Positions 1 to 6,877 of a DNA stretch of 35,411 nt are shown here, one piece after another. Each line of letters opens with the position of its first letter. Position 1 is the first letter of the stretch. The stretch covers positions 1 to 35,411 of the forward strand of contig JAISBL010000091.1 in NCBI GenBank assembly GCA_031266215.1. The letters are read 5' to 3'. The notes below the pieces were generated by a model. The model saw only the letters and a list, made by a program, of their open reading frames with translations, was not told the DNA's origin and did no database searches. Made by a program: the position numbers and the translations under genes. Origin of the DNA: Tannerellaceae bacterium. GTDB lineage: Bacteria; Bacteroidota; Bacteroidia; Bacteroidales; Tannerellaceae.

Positions 1-2
1 GA

Positions 3-104
3 ACAAAAGAATTGTTGGAGGTGGCCATTGCTGATGCTTTAGATATAATTTCCGTATCGGATATTTTAGGATGGTTTGCCGAGGATGGATATAGTACACA
101 ATAA
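3..104 (+). pseudogene. C-terminal fragment of a probable IS630-type transposase (cut by window edge)
   Basis: An open frame enters from the left edge and ends at TAA, giving 33 residues that finish in ILGWFAEDGYSTQ. The pattern of a short helix followed by D-I-x-G-W-F-x-x-x-G-Y resembles the extreme C-terminus of IS630/Tc1-type DDE transposases as I remember them; no catalytic residue lies inside the window. The rplY promoter begins about 50 bases later, so any element would end between them. Because only the tail is visible, I cannot say whether the gene is intact outside the window. It could equally be an unrelated host gene. Confidence 0.4.
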
Positions 105-152
105 ATTCAATTGCTATAAATGCGTTTGCCCTGGGTTTTTGTATATGCCTGT

Positions 153-182
153 TTTGCAGATTGAAATAATAATATAACTTTG
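153..182 (+). promoter_or_regulatory. Bacteroidetes-type promoter of rplY
   Basis: A -33 box TTTG and a -7 box TAACTTTG (consensus TAnnTTTG) are separated by 18 bases. This is the normal layout for the primary sigma factor of Bacteroidetes. The start of transcription would lie near 190, leaving a leader of about 80 bases before the rplY start. It is the best-formed promoter I found in the window. Confidence 0.75.
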
Positions 183-269
183 CTGCGCTTTTTTAAGCCC
201 AGCCGTAGTGTGATGGGGAATTAGGAAGCATAACTAATTTTGAGTAACACAAATAAATTAAAAACGAAG

Positions 270-929
270 ATGAAATTTTTTCAATTGGAAGGAACTCCCA
301 GAGAAGCGGGAGCTGTCGGTAAAAAAGCCGCAAAGGCTATCCGTAAAAAGAACTACATCCCTGCAGTATTGTATGGCGGAGTGCCTGTAAAACTGCCCTA
401 TGAAGGCGAACTGAGTCCGGGCGAAACCCTGGTGAAAACAGGCAACAATGAAGGACTTATAGTGACCAGCCTGATGGTTAGCAAAGACTCCGTGCGCGGC
501 CTGATATATACGCCGGAGGTATTTCTGGTAGACCTGTCGCTAAAGAACGGCAAGAAGGTGAAAGCCATTCTTAAAGATATCCAGACCCAGCCGGTGACGG
601 ACGAGATACTGCATATAGACTTTATCGAAATCCACGAAGACAAGCCTATAATCATTGAAGTGCCCATCGCCCTGCACGGACACTCCGAAGGTGTGAAAGC
701 CGGGGGCAAGCTGAGCCTTGAAATGCGTAAGCTGAAAGTGAAAGCCCTGTATAAGGATATTCCTGAAAAACTGAACATTGACATCACCAACATGGGATTG
801 GGAAAGACAATACAGGTAGGTTCCCTCAACTTTGACAAGATGGAACTGGTCAGCGCGAAAAATGCCGTAGTATGCGCCGTGAAACTGACGCGAGCCGCTC
901 GCGGCGCCGCAGCAGCTTCGGGCAAGTAA
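270..929 (+). CDS. rplY: 50S ribosomal protein L25 / general stress protein Ctc
   Basis: This is a two-domain Ctc-type L25 of about 219 residues. It binds 5S rRNA in the central protuberance of the large ribosomal subunit. The N-terminal L25 domain shows the typical start MKFFQLEGTPREAGAVGKKA, then KAIRKKNYIPAVLYGG and the DIQTQPVTDEILHIDF segment; the C-terminal TL5-type beta domain follows (IEVPIALHGHSEGVKAGGKL). An Ala-rich tail (RAARGAAAASGK) closes the protein. The ORF track begins at a TTG ten codons upstream (240), but the ATG at 270 starts exactly where family members start, so I prefer it. The gene has its own promoter and is followed by a hairpin before pth. Confidence 0.93.
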   Translation: MKFFQLEGTPREAGAVGKKAAKAIRKKNYIPAVLYGGVPVKLPYEGELSPGETLVKTGNNEGLIVTSLMVSKDSVRGLIYTPEVFLVDLSLKNGKKVKAILKDIQTQPVTDEILHIDFIEIHEDKPIIIEVPIALHGHSEGVKAGGKLSLEMRKLKVKALYKDIPEKLNIDITNMGLGKTIQVGSLNFDKMELVSAKNAVVCAVKLTRAARGAAAASGK

Positions 930-951
930 GATAATATTTACCCTGACAGAT

Positions 952-1000
952 GCAAGGGAAGGACGTTCCGGGGTGGATGTTCTTCCCTTGCTATATTTTA
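952..1000 (+). terminator. Hairpin between rplY and pth
   Basis: GCAAGGGAAG and CTTCCCTTGC form a perfect 10-bp stem that extends to 13 bp with one G-U pair. The loop is 14 to 20 bases. It is followed by TATATTTTA rather than a clean run of T, so termination is probably partial and some read-through into pth is expected. Confidence 0.55.
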
Positions 1001-1007
1001 TAGATGA

Positions 1008-1574
1008 ATGATGAAGTTTCTGATAGCCGGACTGGGGAATTTTCCTCCTGAATACCGGGAGTCCCGCCATAATATAGGATTCCGCGTAGCAGACAGGCTC
1101 GCGGAGGATGCAGGCGTGCAGTTCTGTCCGGCGCGTTACGGCGACATAGCCGGGCTGCGGATAAAGGGAAAAGAGCTTCTGGTGCTTAAACCTACAACGT
1201 ATATGAACCTGAGCGGGCAGGCGGTGCGCTACTGGCTTCAGAAGGAGAAGATTCCCGATGAGAACCTGCTGGTGGTAGTGGATGACATAGCCCTCCCCTT
1301 CGGCGTTTTACGCCTAAAGCCCAAAGGCAGTCACGGCGGACATAACGGACTGAGGAATATTGAGGAAATGCTGGGTACGGAGGTATACGCCCGTCTGCGC
1401 TTCGGCGTCGGGAACGCCTTCGGCGCCGGACGGCAGGTGGATTATGTGCTTGGGGCCTTTGACCCGGAAGAGCTTGCGGCGCTGCCGGATAAGATAAAGA
1501 CGGGAGCGGAGATGGTGAAAAGCTTTTGCCTCGCCGGTGTGAACATCACCATGAACCAGTATAATAATAAATGA
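1008..1574 (+). CDS. pth: Peptidyl-tRNA hydrolase
   Basis: Cytoplasmic enzyme that cleaves peptidyl-tRNA released from stalled ribosomes and recycles the tRNA. The 188-residue length is normal for bacterial Pth. Visible family signatures are the start [20 protein letters not shown], holding the conserved Asn and the catalytic His in RHNIGF, then [10 protein letters not shown], the aspartate in [11 protein letters not shown], and [12 protein letters not shown]. The start codon could be the ATG at 1008 or the next one at 1011; the family start (MKFLIAGLG) favours 1011. The rplY-pth order is common in bacteria. The next gene begins 12 bases after the stop, so the two are probably co-transcribed. 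Confidence 0.96.
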   Translation: MMKFLIAGLGNFPPEYRESRHNIGFRVADRLAEDAGVQFCPARYGDIAGLRIKGKELLVLKPTTYMNLSGQAVRYWLQKEKIPDENLLVVVDDIALPFGVLRLKPKGSHGGHNGLRNIEEMLGTEVYARLRFGVGNAFGAGRQVDYVLGAFDPEELAALPDKIKTGAEMVKSFCLAGVNITMNQYNNK

Positions 1575-1586
1575 AAAACAACGACG

Positions 1587-2000
1587 ATGAACGAAGTGCG
1601 AATAGACAAATGGATGTGGGCCACGCGCATATTCAAGACCCGTACGATAGCCGCCGAAGCCTGTAAGAAAAACCGGGTGATGATAGGCGGGGTGAGCGTT
1701 AAGCCTTCGAGGATGATAAGGGAAGGCGAGATAATACAGGTGCGGAAGCCTCCCATCACCTTTTCGTTCAGGGCGCTGAAGCTTACCGAACACCGCATGG
1801 GCGCCAAGTTAGTCGCCGAATATCTGGAGAACGTAACCCCCAGGGAACAGTACGAGATATTGGAAATGAACCAGATATCCGGATTCGTGGACCGTGCAAG
1901 GGGACTGGGGCGTCCTACAAAAAAAGACCGCCGGGAGCTGGAGCAGTTTACCGACGCGGATGATTTTGACTTCGACTTTGATTTCGACTCCGAAGAATGA
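1587..2000 (+). CDS. S4-domain RNA-binding protein, Hsp15 (HslR) family
   Basis: A 137-residue protein with an N-terminal S4 RNA-binding fold (MNEVRIDKWMWATRIFKTRT ... CKKNRVMIGGVSVKPSRMI) followed by a GRPTKKDRRELEQF segment, both typical of Hsp15/RqcH-pathway-type S4 proteins. In E. coli the homologue binds 50S subunits that still carry a nascent chain, so a role in rescuing blocked ribosomes is likely; this fits its position directly after pth. The tail is a run of alternating Asp and Phe (DADDFDFDFDFDSEE), acidic and low in complexity. Family membership is clear; the exact role here is inferred. Confidence 0.88.
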   Translation: MNEVRIDKWMWATRIFKTRTIAAEACKKNRVMIGGVSVKPSRMIREGEIIQVRKPPITFSFRALKLTEHRMGAKLVAEYLENVTPREQYEILEMNQISGFVDRARGLGRPTKKDRRELEQFTDADDFDFDFDFDSEE

Positions 2001-2009
2001 CCTGCTATT

Positions 2010-2387
2010 ATGATAAAGCAACTACTTCTGGTATGTATAGGCGGAGGCGCCGGTAGCGCGCTGCGGTTCCTGATCTCTTTTGTGACAGGCAGGTGCGGCC
2101 CGGCCGGACTGTTTCCCCTTGCCACGTTCATTGTGAACGTGACGGGTTGTATCCTGATAGGATTACTTATAGGCTTCGCAGACAGGTATGAGGTACTGGA
2201 CAGGAACATGAAGCTGCTCCTCATTACCGGATTCTGCGGGGGTTACACCACCTTTTCTACCTTTTCGCTCGAGAATATCCAACTACTGGAAGGGCATCAT
2301 TACCTCACCTTCGCAGTATACACCTCCGGCAGTCTGGCGGCAGGCATAGCCGCCGTAGCGCTGGGCATCTTCCTGTCCAGGCTATAA
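2010..2387 (+). CDS. crcB: Fluoride channel CrcB/Fluc
   Basis: A 125-residue membrane protein with four predicted membrane helices, the usual size for a Fluc subunit, which works as an antiparallel dimer exporting fluoride. Seen motifs are GGGAGSALRF near the start, FIVNVTGCILIGLLIGF in helix 2 with the conserved Asn, and GFCGGYTTFSTFSLE in helix 3 at the helix break that binds the central sodium ion. The start lies 9 bases after the S4 gene stop, so it is in the same operon. I saw no fluoride riboswitch. Downstream lies a palindromic repeat array and the convergent BASS gene. Confidence 0.94.
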   Translation: MIKQLLLVCIGGGAGSALRFLISFVTGRCGPAGLFPLATFIVNVTGCILIGLLIGFADRYEVLDRNMKLLLITGFCGGYTTFSTFSLENIQLLEGHHYLTFAVYTSGSLAAGIAAVALGIFLSRL

Positions 2388-2418
2388 AAGAAAAAAACGA
2401 TGTAAGAGGAGGATTTCC

Positions 2419-2525
2419 GAACAAGGCATGTTCTAACCCACGAACAAGGCCGGTTCGTTCCCACGAACATGACGTGTTCGTGCCTACGAACATGACGTGT
2501 TCGTGGGTTAGAACACGGCCGGTTC
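2419..2525. repeat. Palindromic array 1: five units at 23-bp pitch (GAAC-N7-GTTC)
   Basis: Five 15-bp imperfect palindromes start at 2419, 2442, 2465, 2488 and 2511, exactly 23 bases apart, with 8-bp spacers. Units: GAACAAGGCATGTTC, GAACAAGGCCGGTTC, GAACATGACGTGTTC (twice), GAACACGGCCGGTTC. The first spacer (TAACCCAC) is the reverse complement of the last (GTGGGTTA). The array fills the gap between the convergent crcB and BASS genes. Its last unit runs into the BASS gene and supplies its final codons and stop. The arms are too short to be strong terminators individually. Confidence 0.9.
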
Positions 2526-3782
2526 GCGTCGGCCCTTCCTGCGCCACCAGCCTGCAAGCGCCGATCCGGTTATATTCATCAGAGGCCCGAAGACGGCGGA
2601 GGCAACACCTGCTGCGGCCGCCTTTCCTATCTGCGTGGCCAGTCCGGCGTTTTGCATGCCAACCGCTAACGCTATCGCCCGCCGGTCTTTCTCAGGCGCC
2701 CTGAATAACCATGCCACAGTGTAGCCGAGGGCGTAACCGGCGGAGTTGAGGAACAGGCCGGTCAGGAGCAGCAAGGCTCCCACGCTGAGCAGACTGTCGC
2801 GTACGGTGGCGGTGACGATGGTGATTATAAGCGCTATGCCGGCCATCGGGAGGAAGGATAAGAAAGAGTCTGTTATCCTGCGGTCGCCCCTGAAAATGAT
2901 CCGCATGATGACGGAAAAGACAATCGGGCCGAAGCAGAACCAGCAGGCCGATTTGAGCAGTGAAAGGAGGAATCCAGCAATACCGCATCCGTCGGAGACC
3001 ATCTCTGCCAGGCACGTAAGAGCTATTATCACGAAGTAAGTCCCCAACTGTATAGCTTTGGACCCGGCCACGTCCCGGGCGGAGTAAAAGAGGTTGAATA
3101 TGAACCCGGCCACGATGGGGAGTACGATCATATTAAGGCTGTAAAGCATCATTCCCCATACGTCGATTGCTATGTACTGACCGGCCAGCAGGCGCATAAG
3201 CGCCGGCGTGAGCACGGGCGACAGCAGGGTGGCGATAAGGCCGATGGCGACCGAGAGCGGCAGGTTGGCGCGCGCGATGTAAGACATGACGTTTGACGCC
3301 GGTCCGCCCGGCACGCAGCCTATCAGGATGACACCCATAGCTATTCCCGGAGGGAAGATGAATGCCTGCGATATGGCGAAGGCCGCCAGGGGCATGATCA
3401 TGAACTGCGCACACACGCCGATAATCAGGCTGCGCGGCATACGGACGATGCCGGCAAAGTCTTTCGGGCTCATCTTCGAGCCTATCCCAAACATGGCGAC
3501 CTGCAATAGCGGCGCTATCAGGATGCCCGGCTCAAAACTCCCCACAGCCGTGAAGCAATGCGGGTAGAACATTGAGGCCGCCACGGCCGCTAATATCCAG
3601 ACCGTGTAAGAGAACCTCCTGACGGCCTCAAAGCCCCTGACGCCTATGGCAAGGAGTATGAGGCAGCCCAGTATGGCAGGTCCGACCAGACCGACGCGCC
3701 CTGCCGGTATCAGCGACAGGGCGACGAGGGCCAGGGCGAGCGAGCCGCCGATAAGGCATTTGTAAGTAACTTTATTGTTCAC
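2508..3782 (-). CDS. BASS-family (bile acid:sodium symporter-like) transporter
   Basis: An inner-membrane protein with about ten hydrophobic segments. Family signs are FGIGSKMSPKDF, the GCVPGGPASNVMSYIARANL stretch that matches the substrate and sodium-binding crossover region, and the late GMQNAGLATQIG motif. BASS proteins move organic acids with sodium, and the neighbouring dehydratases suggest a sugar-acid or keto-sugar-acid substrate; this is inference. The track start at 3839 overlaps the upstream gene by 40 bases. I prefer the GTG at 3782 (VNNKVTYKC), which leaves a 17-base gap and gives 424 residues. The final codons (..PAVF-stop) are written by the last unit of palindromic array 1. 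Confidence 0.85.
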   Translation of the reverse strand: MNNKVTYKCLIGGSLALALVALSLIPAGRVGLVGPAILGCLILLAIGVRGFEAVRRFSYTVWILAAVAASMFYPHCFTAVGSFEPGILIAPLLQVAMFGIGSKMSPKDFAGIVRMPRSLIIGVCAQFMIMPLAAFAISQAFIFPPGIAMGVILIGCVPGGPASNVMSYIARANLPLSVAIGLIATLLSPVLTPALMRLLAGQYIAIDVWGMMLYSLNMIVLPIVAGFIFNLFYSARDVAGSKAIQLGTYFVIIALTCLAEMVSDGCGIAGFLLSLLKSACWFCFGPIVFSVIMRIIFRGDRRITDSFLSFLPMAGIALIITIVTATVRDSLLSVGALLLLTGLFLNSAGYALGYTVAWLFRAPEKDRRAIALAVGMQNAGLATQIGKAAAAGVASAVFGPLMNITGSALAGWWRRKGRREPAVF

Positions 3783-3799
3783 GGGTAAAATCGCCGCGG

Positions 3800-5284
3800 T
3801 CAGCTCCAGAGGCGGTCGTGAGAACGCTTGTCGTCCCACTCCGGCGTGGGAGCAAAGTAACTCTTGTCACGCGGGTTCAGGTGCTGCTTCACCACTTCGT
3901 CGTTAAGCTCTATCCCCAGTCCGGGAGAGTCAAGCGGCACGTTGGCGAAGCCACTGGTTATCATCGGTTCTTTTCCGGTCATTTTGACCATGCTTTCCCA
4001 CCACGGGCTGTCTACGCTGTGGTGCTCAAGGGCCAGGAAGTTATGCGTCGCCGCCGCACAGTGCACGTTGGCCATAAAGCAGATCGGCGTCCCGGCCATG
4101 TGCATAGCCATAGCCACGCCATGCTCCTCGGCATAGTCGCCAATGCGTTTGGTCTCCAGCAGTCCGCCTGAAGTGGCAAGGTCAGGATGGATGATGTCTA
4201 CCGCATTAGCATCTATAAGAGGCTGGAAGCCGTCTTTGAGGCAATAGATATCTTCACCCGTACAGGTAGGCGTCTCGAGGGCGTCGGAGATTATCTTCCA
4301 CTGATCGGTGCGATACCACTGAACCATGTCTTCGAGCCATGCGAGGCGGTATTTCTCCATCGCCCGTCCGAAGCGGATGGAGTTGTTCAGGTCGAAATGC
4401 CCGAAGTGATCGGAGCACAGAGGCACTTCGTAGCCGACGGCGTTGCGCACCGACTCTACATAGGAGGCGAGGCTCTCAAGCGCCTTGTCGGTTATCTGAA
4501 CCTGCGTGAAGGGATGTTCGGTGTTGCCGTATCCCATGTAAGTGCGAAGGTCGTACTGTCCGCGTACCCCTCCCCAGAACTTGTTGTTGACTATCGAGTT
4601 CTGCTGGTCGGCTGCGAGATGTATACCAAGGTCCATCTTCAGCCAGGTGAAACCCTGATCGACCATCCTCTTCTTCACCACCTCGGCAAACTTTTCGGGC
4701 GTACCGGCGTCGGGCGTATCGGCATAGAGGCGCACCTTGTCGCGGAAGCGGCCGCCAAGGAGCTGCCATGCAGGTACGCCGTAAGCCTTGCCGCACAAGT
4801 CCCACAGCGCCATCTCGACAGCGCATACTCCGCCGCCCTGGCGTGCGTGGTAGCCAAACTGGCGGATGATCCTGAAGATCAGCTCGACGTTACAGGGATT
4901 CAGACCCAGGATACGGCTTTTGAGGAATAGGGCGAAACGTTCGTCGGCCCCGTCCCGCACTTCTCCCAGTCCGTATATACCCTGGTTGGTATCGATCCTG
5001 ATGATAGGCGTACGGCCTACGTTCTGAACTACGGCGTAGCGCATGTCGGTGATCTTGAGTTCCGACGGCGCCGAGGCCTTATTTACATTCTGGGTCGTAT
5101 GAGCGACGGCATCTTCTATCGAAGCATGCATCATCCCGCCCAGCGTCAGTCCGCCGAGCGCAGCCCTTTTGAGAAAACCCCTGCGCCCTGCGGCGGGGTT
5201 AGCGGGAGAGCCATAAACGCTGAGGGCTTCAGCCTCTTCCCTTGCCCGTTCTTTAGTGACGAGATCTTTTAATTTGTTCTTCAT
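3800..5284 (-). CDS. Enolase-superfamily sugar-acid dehydratase with twin-arginine signal
   Basis: A 494-residue enolase-superfamily enzyme (mandelate racemase/muconate lactonizing group). A Tat-like signal is visible at residues 32-61: GRRGFLKRAALGGLTLGG. The capping domain follows, then a TIM barrel with metal ligands Asp292 (SDHFGH), Glu318 (LEDM) and Glu344 (GEDIY), spaced 26 and 26 residues. WLKMDLG (Lys216) and MAMHMAGTP (His395) are the probable acid/base residues. Such enzymes abstract a proton next to a carboxylate, often dehydrating aldonic or uronic-derived acids; the substrate cannot be told. It lies between a UxuA-like gene and a BASS transporter in a SusCD locus. A folded, exported enzyme would act in the periplasm. 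Confidence 0.85.
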   Translation of the reverse strand: MKNKLKDLVTKERAREEAEALSVYGSPANPAAGRRGFLKRAALGGLTLGGMMHASIEDAVAHTTQNVNKASAPSELKITDMRYAVVQNVGRTPIIRIDTNQGIYGLGEVRDGADERFALFLKSRILGLNPCNVELIFRIIRQFGYHARQGGGVCAVEMALWDLCGKAYGVPAWQLLGGRFRDKVRLYADTPDAGTPEKFAEVVKKRMVDQGFTWLKMDLGIHLAADQQNSIVNNKFWGGVRGQYDLRTYMGYGNTEHPFTQVQITDKALESLASYVESVRNAVGYEVPLCSDHFGHFDLNNSIRFGRAMEKYRLAWLEDMVQWYRTDQWKIISDALETPTCTGEDIYCLKDGFQPLIDANAVDIIHPDLATSGGLLETKRIGDYAEEHGVAMAMHMAGTPICFMANVHCAAATHNFLALEHHSVDSPWWESMVKMTGKEPMITSGFANVPLDSPGLGIELNDEVVKQHLNPRDKSYFAPTPEWDDKRSHDRLWS

Positions 5285-5333
5285 TACTGGTTTATTTAAG
5301 TTCGATTACAATAGAGAATATTTTTATTAATGA

Positions 5334-6455
5334 TTATCCGTTAACCTCCTTGTCGGCCGCTTCCATCAGTCCGCGCATATAACCGACGGCAAAGAGGTTG
5401 CCCAGCAGTCCGTAACTTGGGTTGGTATTATCCTCGCCCGTCATCGTAGGCACATGATCGGGGCGTATAGGCCCGCGGAAGCCCGTCTCATAATAAGCTT
5501 TCATGGAGCGGTACATATCTGTTATGCCGTCGTCGTGGTAAACCTCCTCAAAGTTGGTGCGTGTCCCACGAACGTCCCTGAAATGTACGAAGAATGTACG
5601 GCCTGCAAAGCGCCGGATAACCGCCGGCACGTCTTCGCCCATCGTAGCGAAGCATCCCTGGCAGAGCGTAACGCCGTTGACCGGGTTCCTGTACAGGTTC
5701 ACGGCCCTTTCCATATTATCGGCCGAGATGAGTATGCGTGCAATGCCGCGGAGCGACGGTATAGGCGGATCGTCGGGGTGCAGGGCCAGGAGCACGCCGG
5801 CCTTTTCGGCTTCGGGCACTATGGCTTTCATGAAGTACTCAAGATTAGCCCACATCTCATCGGCGGTAAACTCGCGCCCGAACCGGTTGCCGGCACTGGC
5901 GTCCACCGATTCTATATCAAAGGCGGTGACGAGCGAGCCTCCCCTCGTCTTGCGGTCGCTGGAGGTGCGGAACCACCCGACCTCGGGCATCCAGTTGTAG
6001 CAAACCACCTTTACCCCATGCCGTCCGGCGGCGTGAAGGAAGGTGATAAAGCGGCTGATCTCCTGATCGCGTCCCTCAAGGGCGAGCTTGGTCTGCGAGC
6101 CAAGGGCCGGCGGGCCTTCTACGACGCAGAAATTCAGTCCGCGCTCACGGTAAGCGGCCACGGTGCCTTTCACGGCCTCCTCGCCCCAGGAATCAGTCCC
6201 CTGCGGCAGGCCCAACTGGCGGGCCGGCATTATCCCGCCCACGGCATACTCCACGCCAAGCTCTTTAGCCATCTGCACCTTGGTCGCGTTTGTAGGGCCA
6301 CCGTAGAAAAAGTCAAAAGCCAGTTGCATCTCGGCCTTACCTCCTGCCGGAGGCCTTGTCTCCTGCCGGCGGGCGGCGAACGCAGGCCCTGCCCCGGAGG
6401 CTATCATTCCACCCCCTGCCAGTATCGATGCGTTAATAAAGTTTCTTCTGTTCAT
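5334..6455 (-). CDS. UxuA-like mannonate dehydratase family protein with twin-arginine signal
   Basis: A 373-residue TIM-barrel protein resembling mannonate dehydratase UxuA, which converts D-mannonate to 2-keto-3-deoxygluconate. Seen motifs: VVCYNWMPEVGW, LALHPDDPPIPSLRG, TLCQGCFATMGEDV, FFVHFRDVRG and PIRPDHVPT, which in UxuA hold the metal-binding His, Cys, His and Asp. The N-terminus MNRRNFINASILAGGGMIAS has a twin arginine followed by a hydrophobic stretch and AFA, i.e. an export signal that cytoplasmic UxuA lacks. Together with the adjacent exported enolase-type dehydratase it suggests periplasmic sugar-acid breakdown. It is separated from susD upstream by palindromic array 2. Substrate is inferred. 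Confidence 0.82.
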   Translation of the reverse strand: MNRRNFINASILAGGGMIASGAGPAFAARRQETRPPAGGKAEMQLAFDFFYGGPTNATKVQMAKELGVEYAVGGIMPARQLGLPQGTDSWGEEAVKGTVAAYRERGLNFCVVEGPPALGSQTKLALEGRDQEISRFITFLHAAGRHGVKVVCYNWMPEVGWFRTSSDRKTRGGSLVTAFDIESVDASAGNRFGREFTADEMWANLEYFMKAIVPEAEKAGVLLALHPDDPPIPSLRGIARILISADNMERAVNLYRNPVNGVTLCQGCFATMGEDVPAVIRRFAGRTFFVHFRDVRGTRTNFEEVYHDDGITDMYRSMKAYYETGFRGPIRPDHVPTMTGEDNTNPSYGLLGNLFAVGYMRGLMEAADKEVNG

Positions 6456-6560
6456 ATCAGTATTATTATTTAAAATATCAAATCACACCGGCGCCACGGG
6501 TGCGTAGTACATGCCGCCGCACCTTCTTCCGTTCGTCAGGGCCTCATTTACAGTGGGTTT

Positions 6561-6875
6561 GTACATGTGCCAAAGGCCTCCGGGCACAAATGTAAGGCTT
6601 TTGGACATATGCGCAAGAGCTTTGGACATATGCGCAAACGCTTTGGACACATGCGCAAACGCTTTGGACATATGCGCAAGAGCTTTGGACATATGCGCAA
6701 ACGCTTTGGACACATGCGCAAGAGCTTTGGACATATGCGCAAAGGCTTTGGACATATGCACAAAAGCTTTGGACATATGCGCAAAGGCTCCGGGCATATG
6801 CGCAAGAGCTTCGGACATATGTCCAAATCGCCCTGGCATATATCCGGAGAGCCTGCGTGTATGTCCTGACGGCCG
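6561..6875. repeat. Palindromic array 2: about fifteen units at 21-bp pitch (GGACATATG..)
   Basis: Units start at 6561, 6582, 6603 and every 21 bases to 6855. The best-conserved stretch is 6603-6833, with unit GGACATATGCGCAAAGGCTTT. CATATG is always or nearly always central; one unit holds the perfect palindrome GGACATATGTCC (6813), and some spacers hold AAAGCTTT. The outer units are progressively degenerate. The array fills the gap between the susD stop and the UxuA-like start, ending 2 bases from the susD stop codon. Since 21 is a multiple of 3, long open frames exist in several frames on both strands (repeats like AFAHMSK); I read these as artefacts. Confidence 0.9.
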
Positions 6876-6877
6876 GG

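Noticed and set aside
2419-2525. CRISPR array
   Set aside because: Spacers are only 6-9 bp and units 12-17 bp; no cas genes are present. The same holds for all the arrays in the window.
2419-2525. SOS/LexA boxes
   Set aside because: GAAC..GTTC arms recall Gram-positive LexA sites, but the centre is 7 bases rather than 4 and five sites lie at gene 3' ends, not promoters.
2474-2704. 76-codon plus-strand ORF across array 1
   Set aside because: It lies in the array and then antisense to the BASS gene, with no gene-like features.
3783-3839. Upstream start of the BASS gene at 3839
   Set aside because: It overlaps the enolase-type gene by 40 bases and adds a non-hydrophobic, unconserved-looking N-terminus; the GTG at 3782 fits better.
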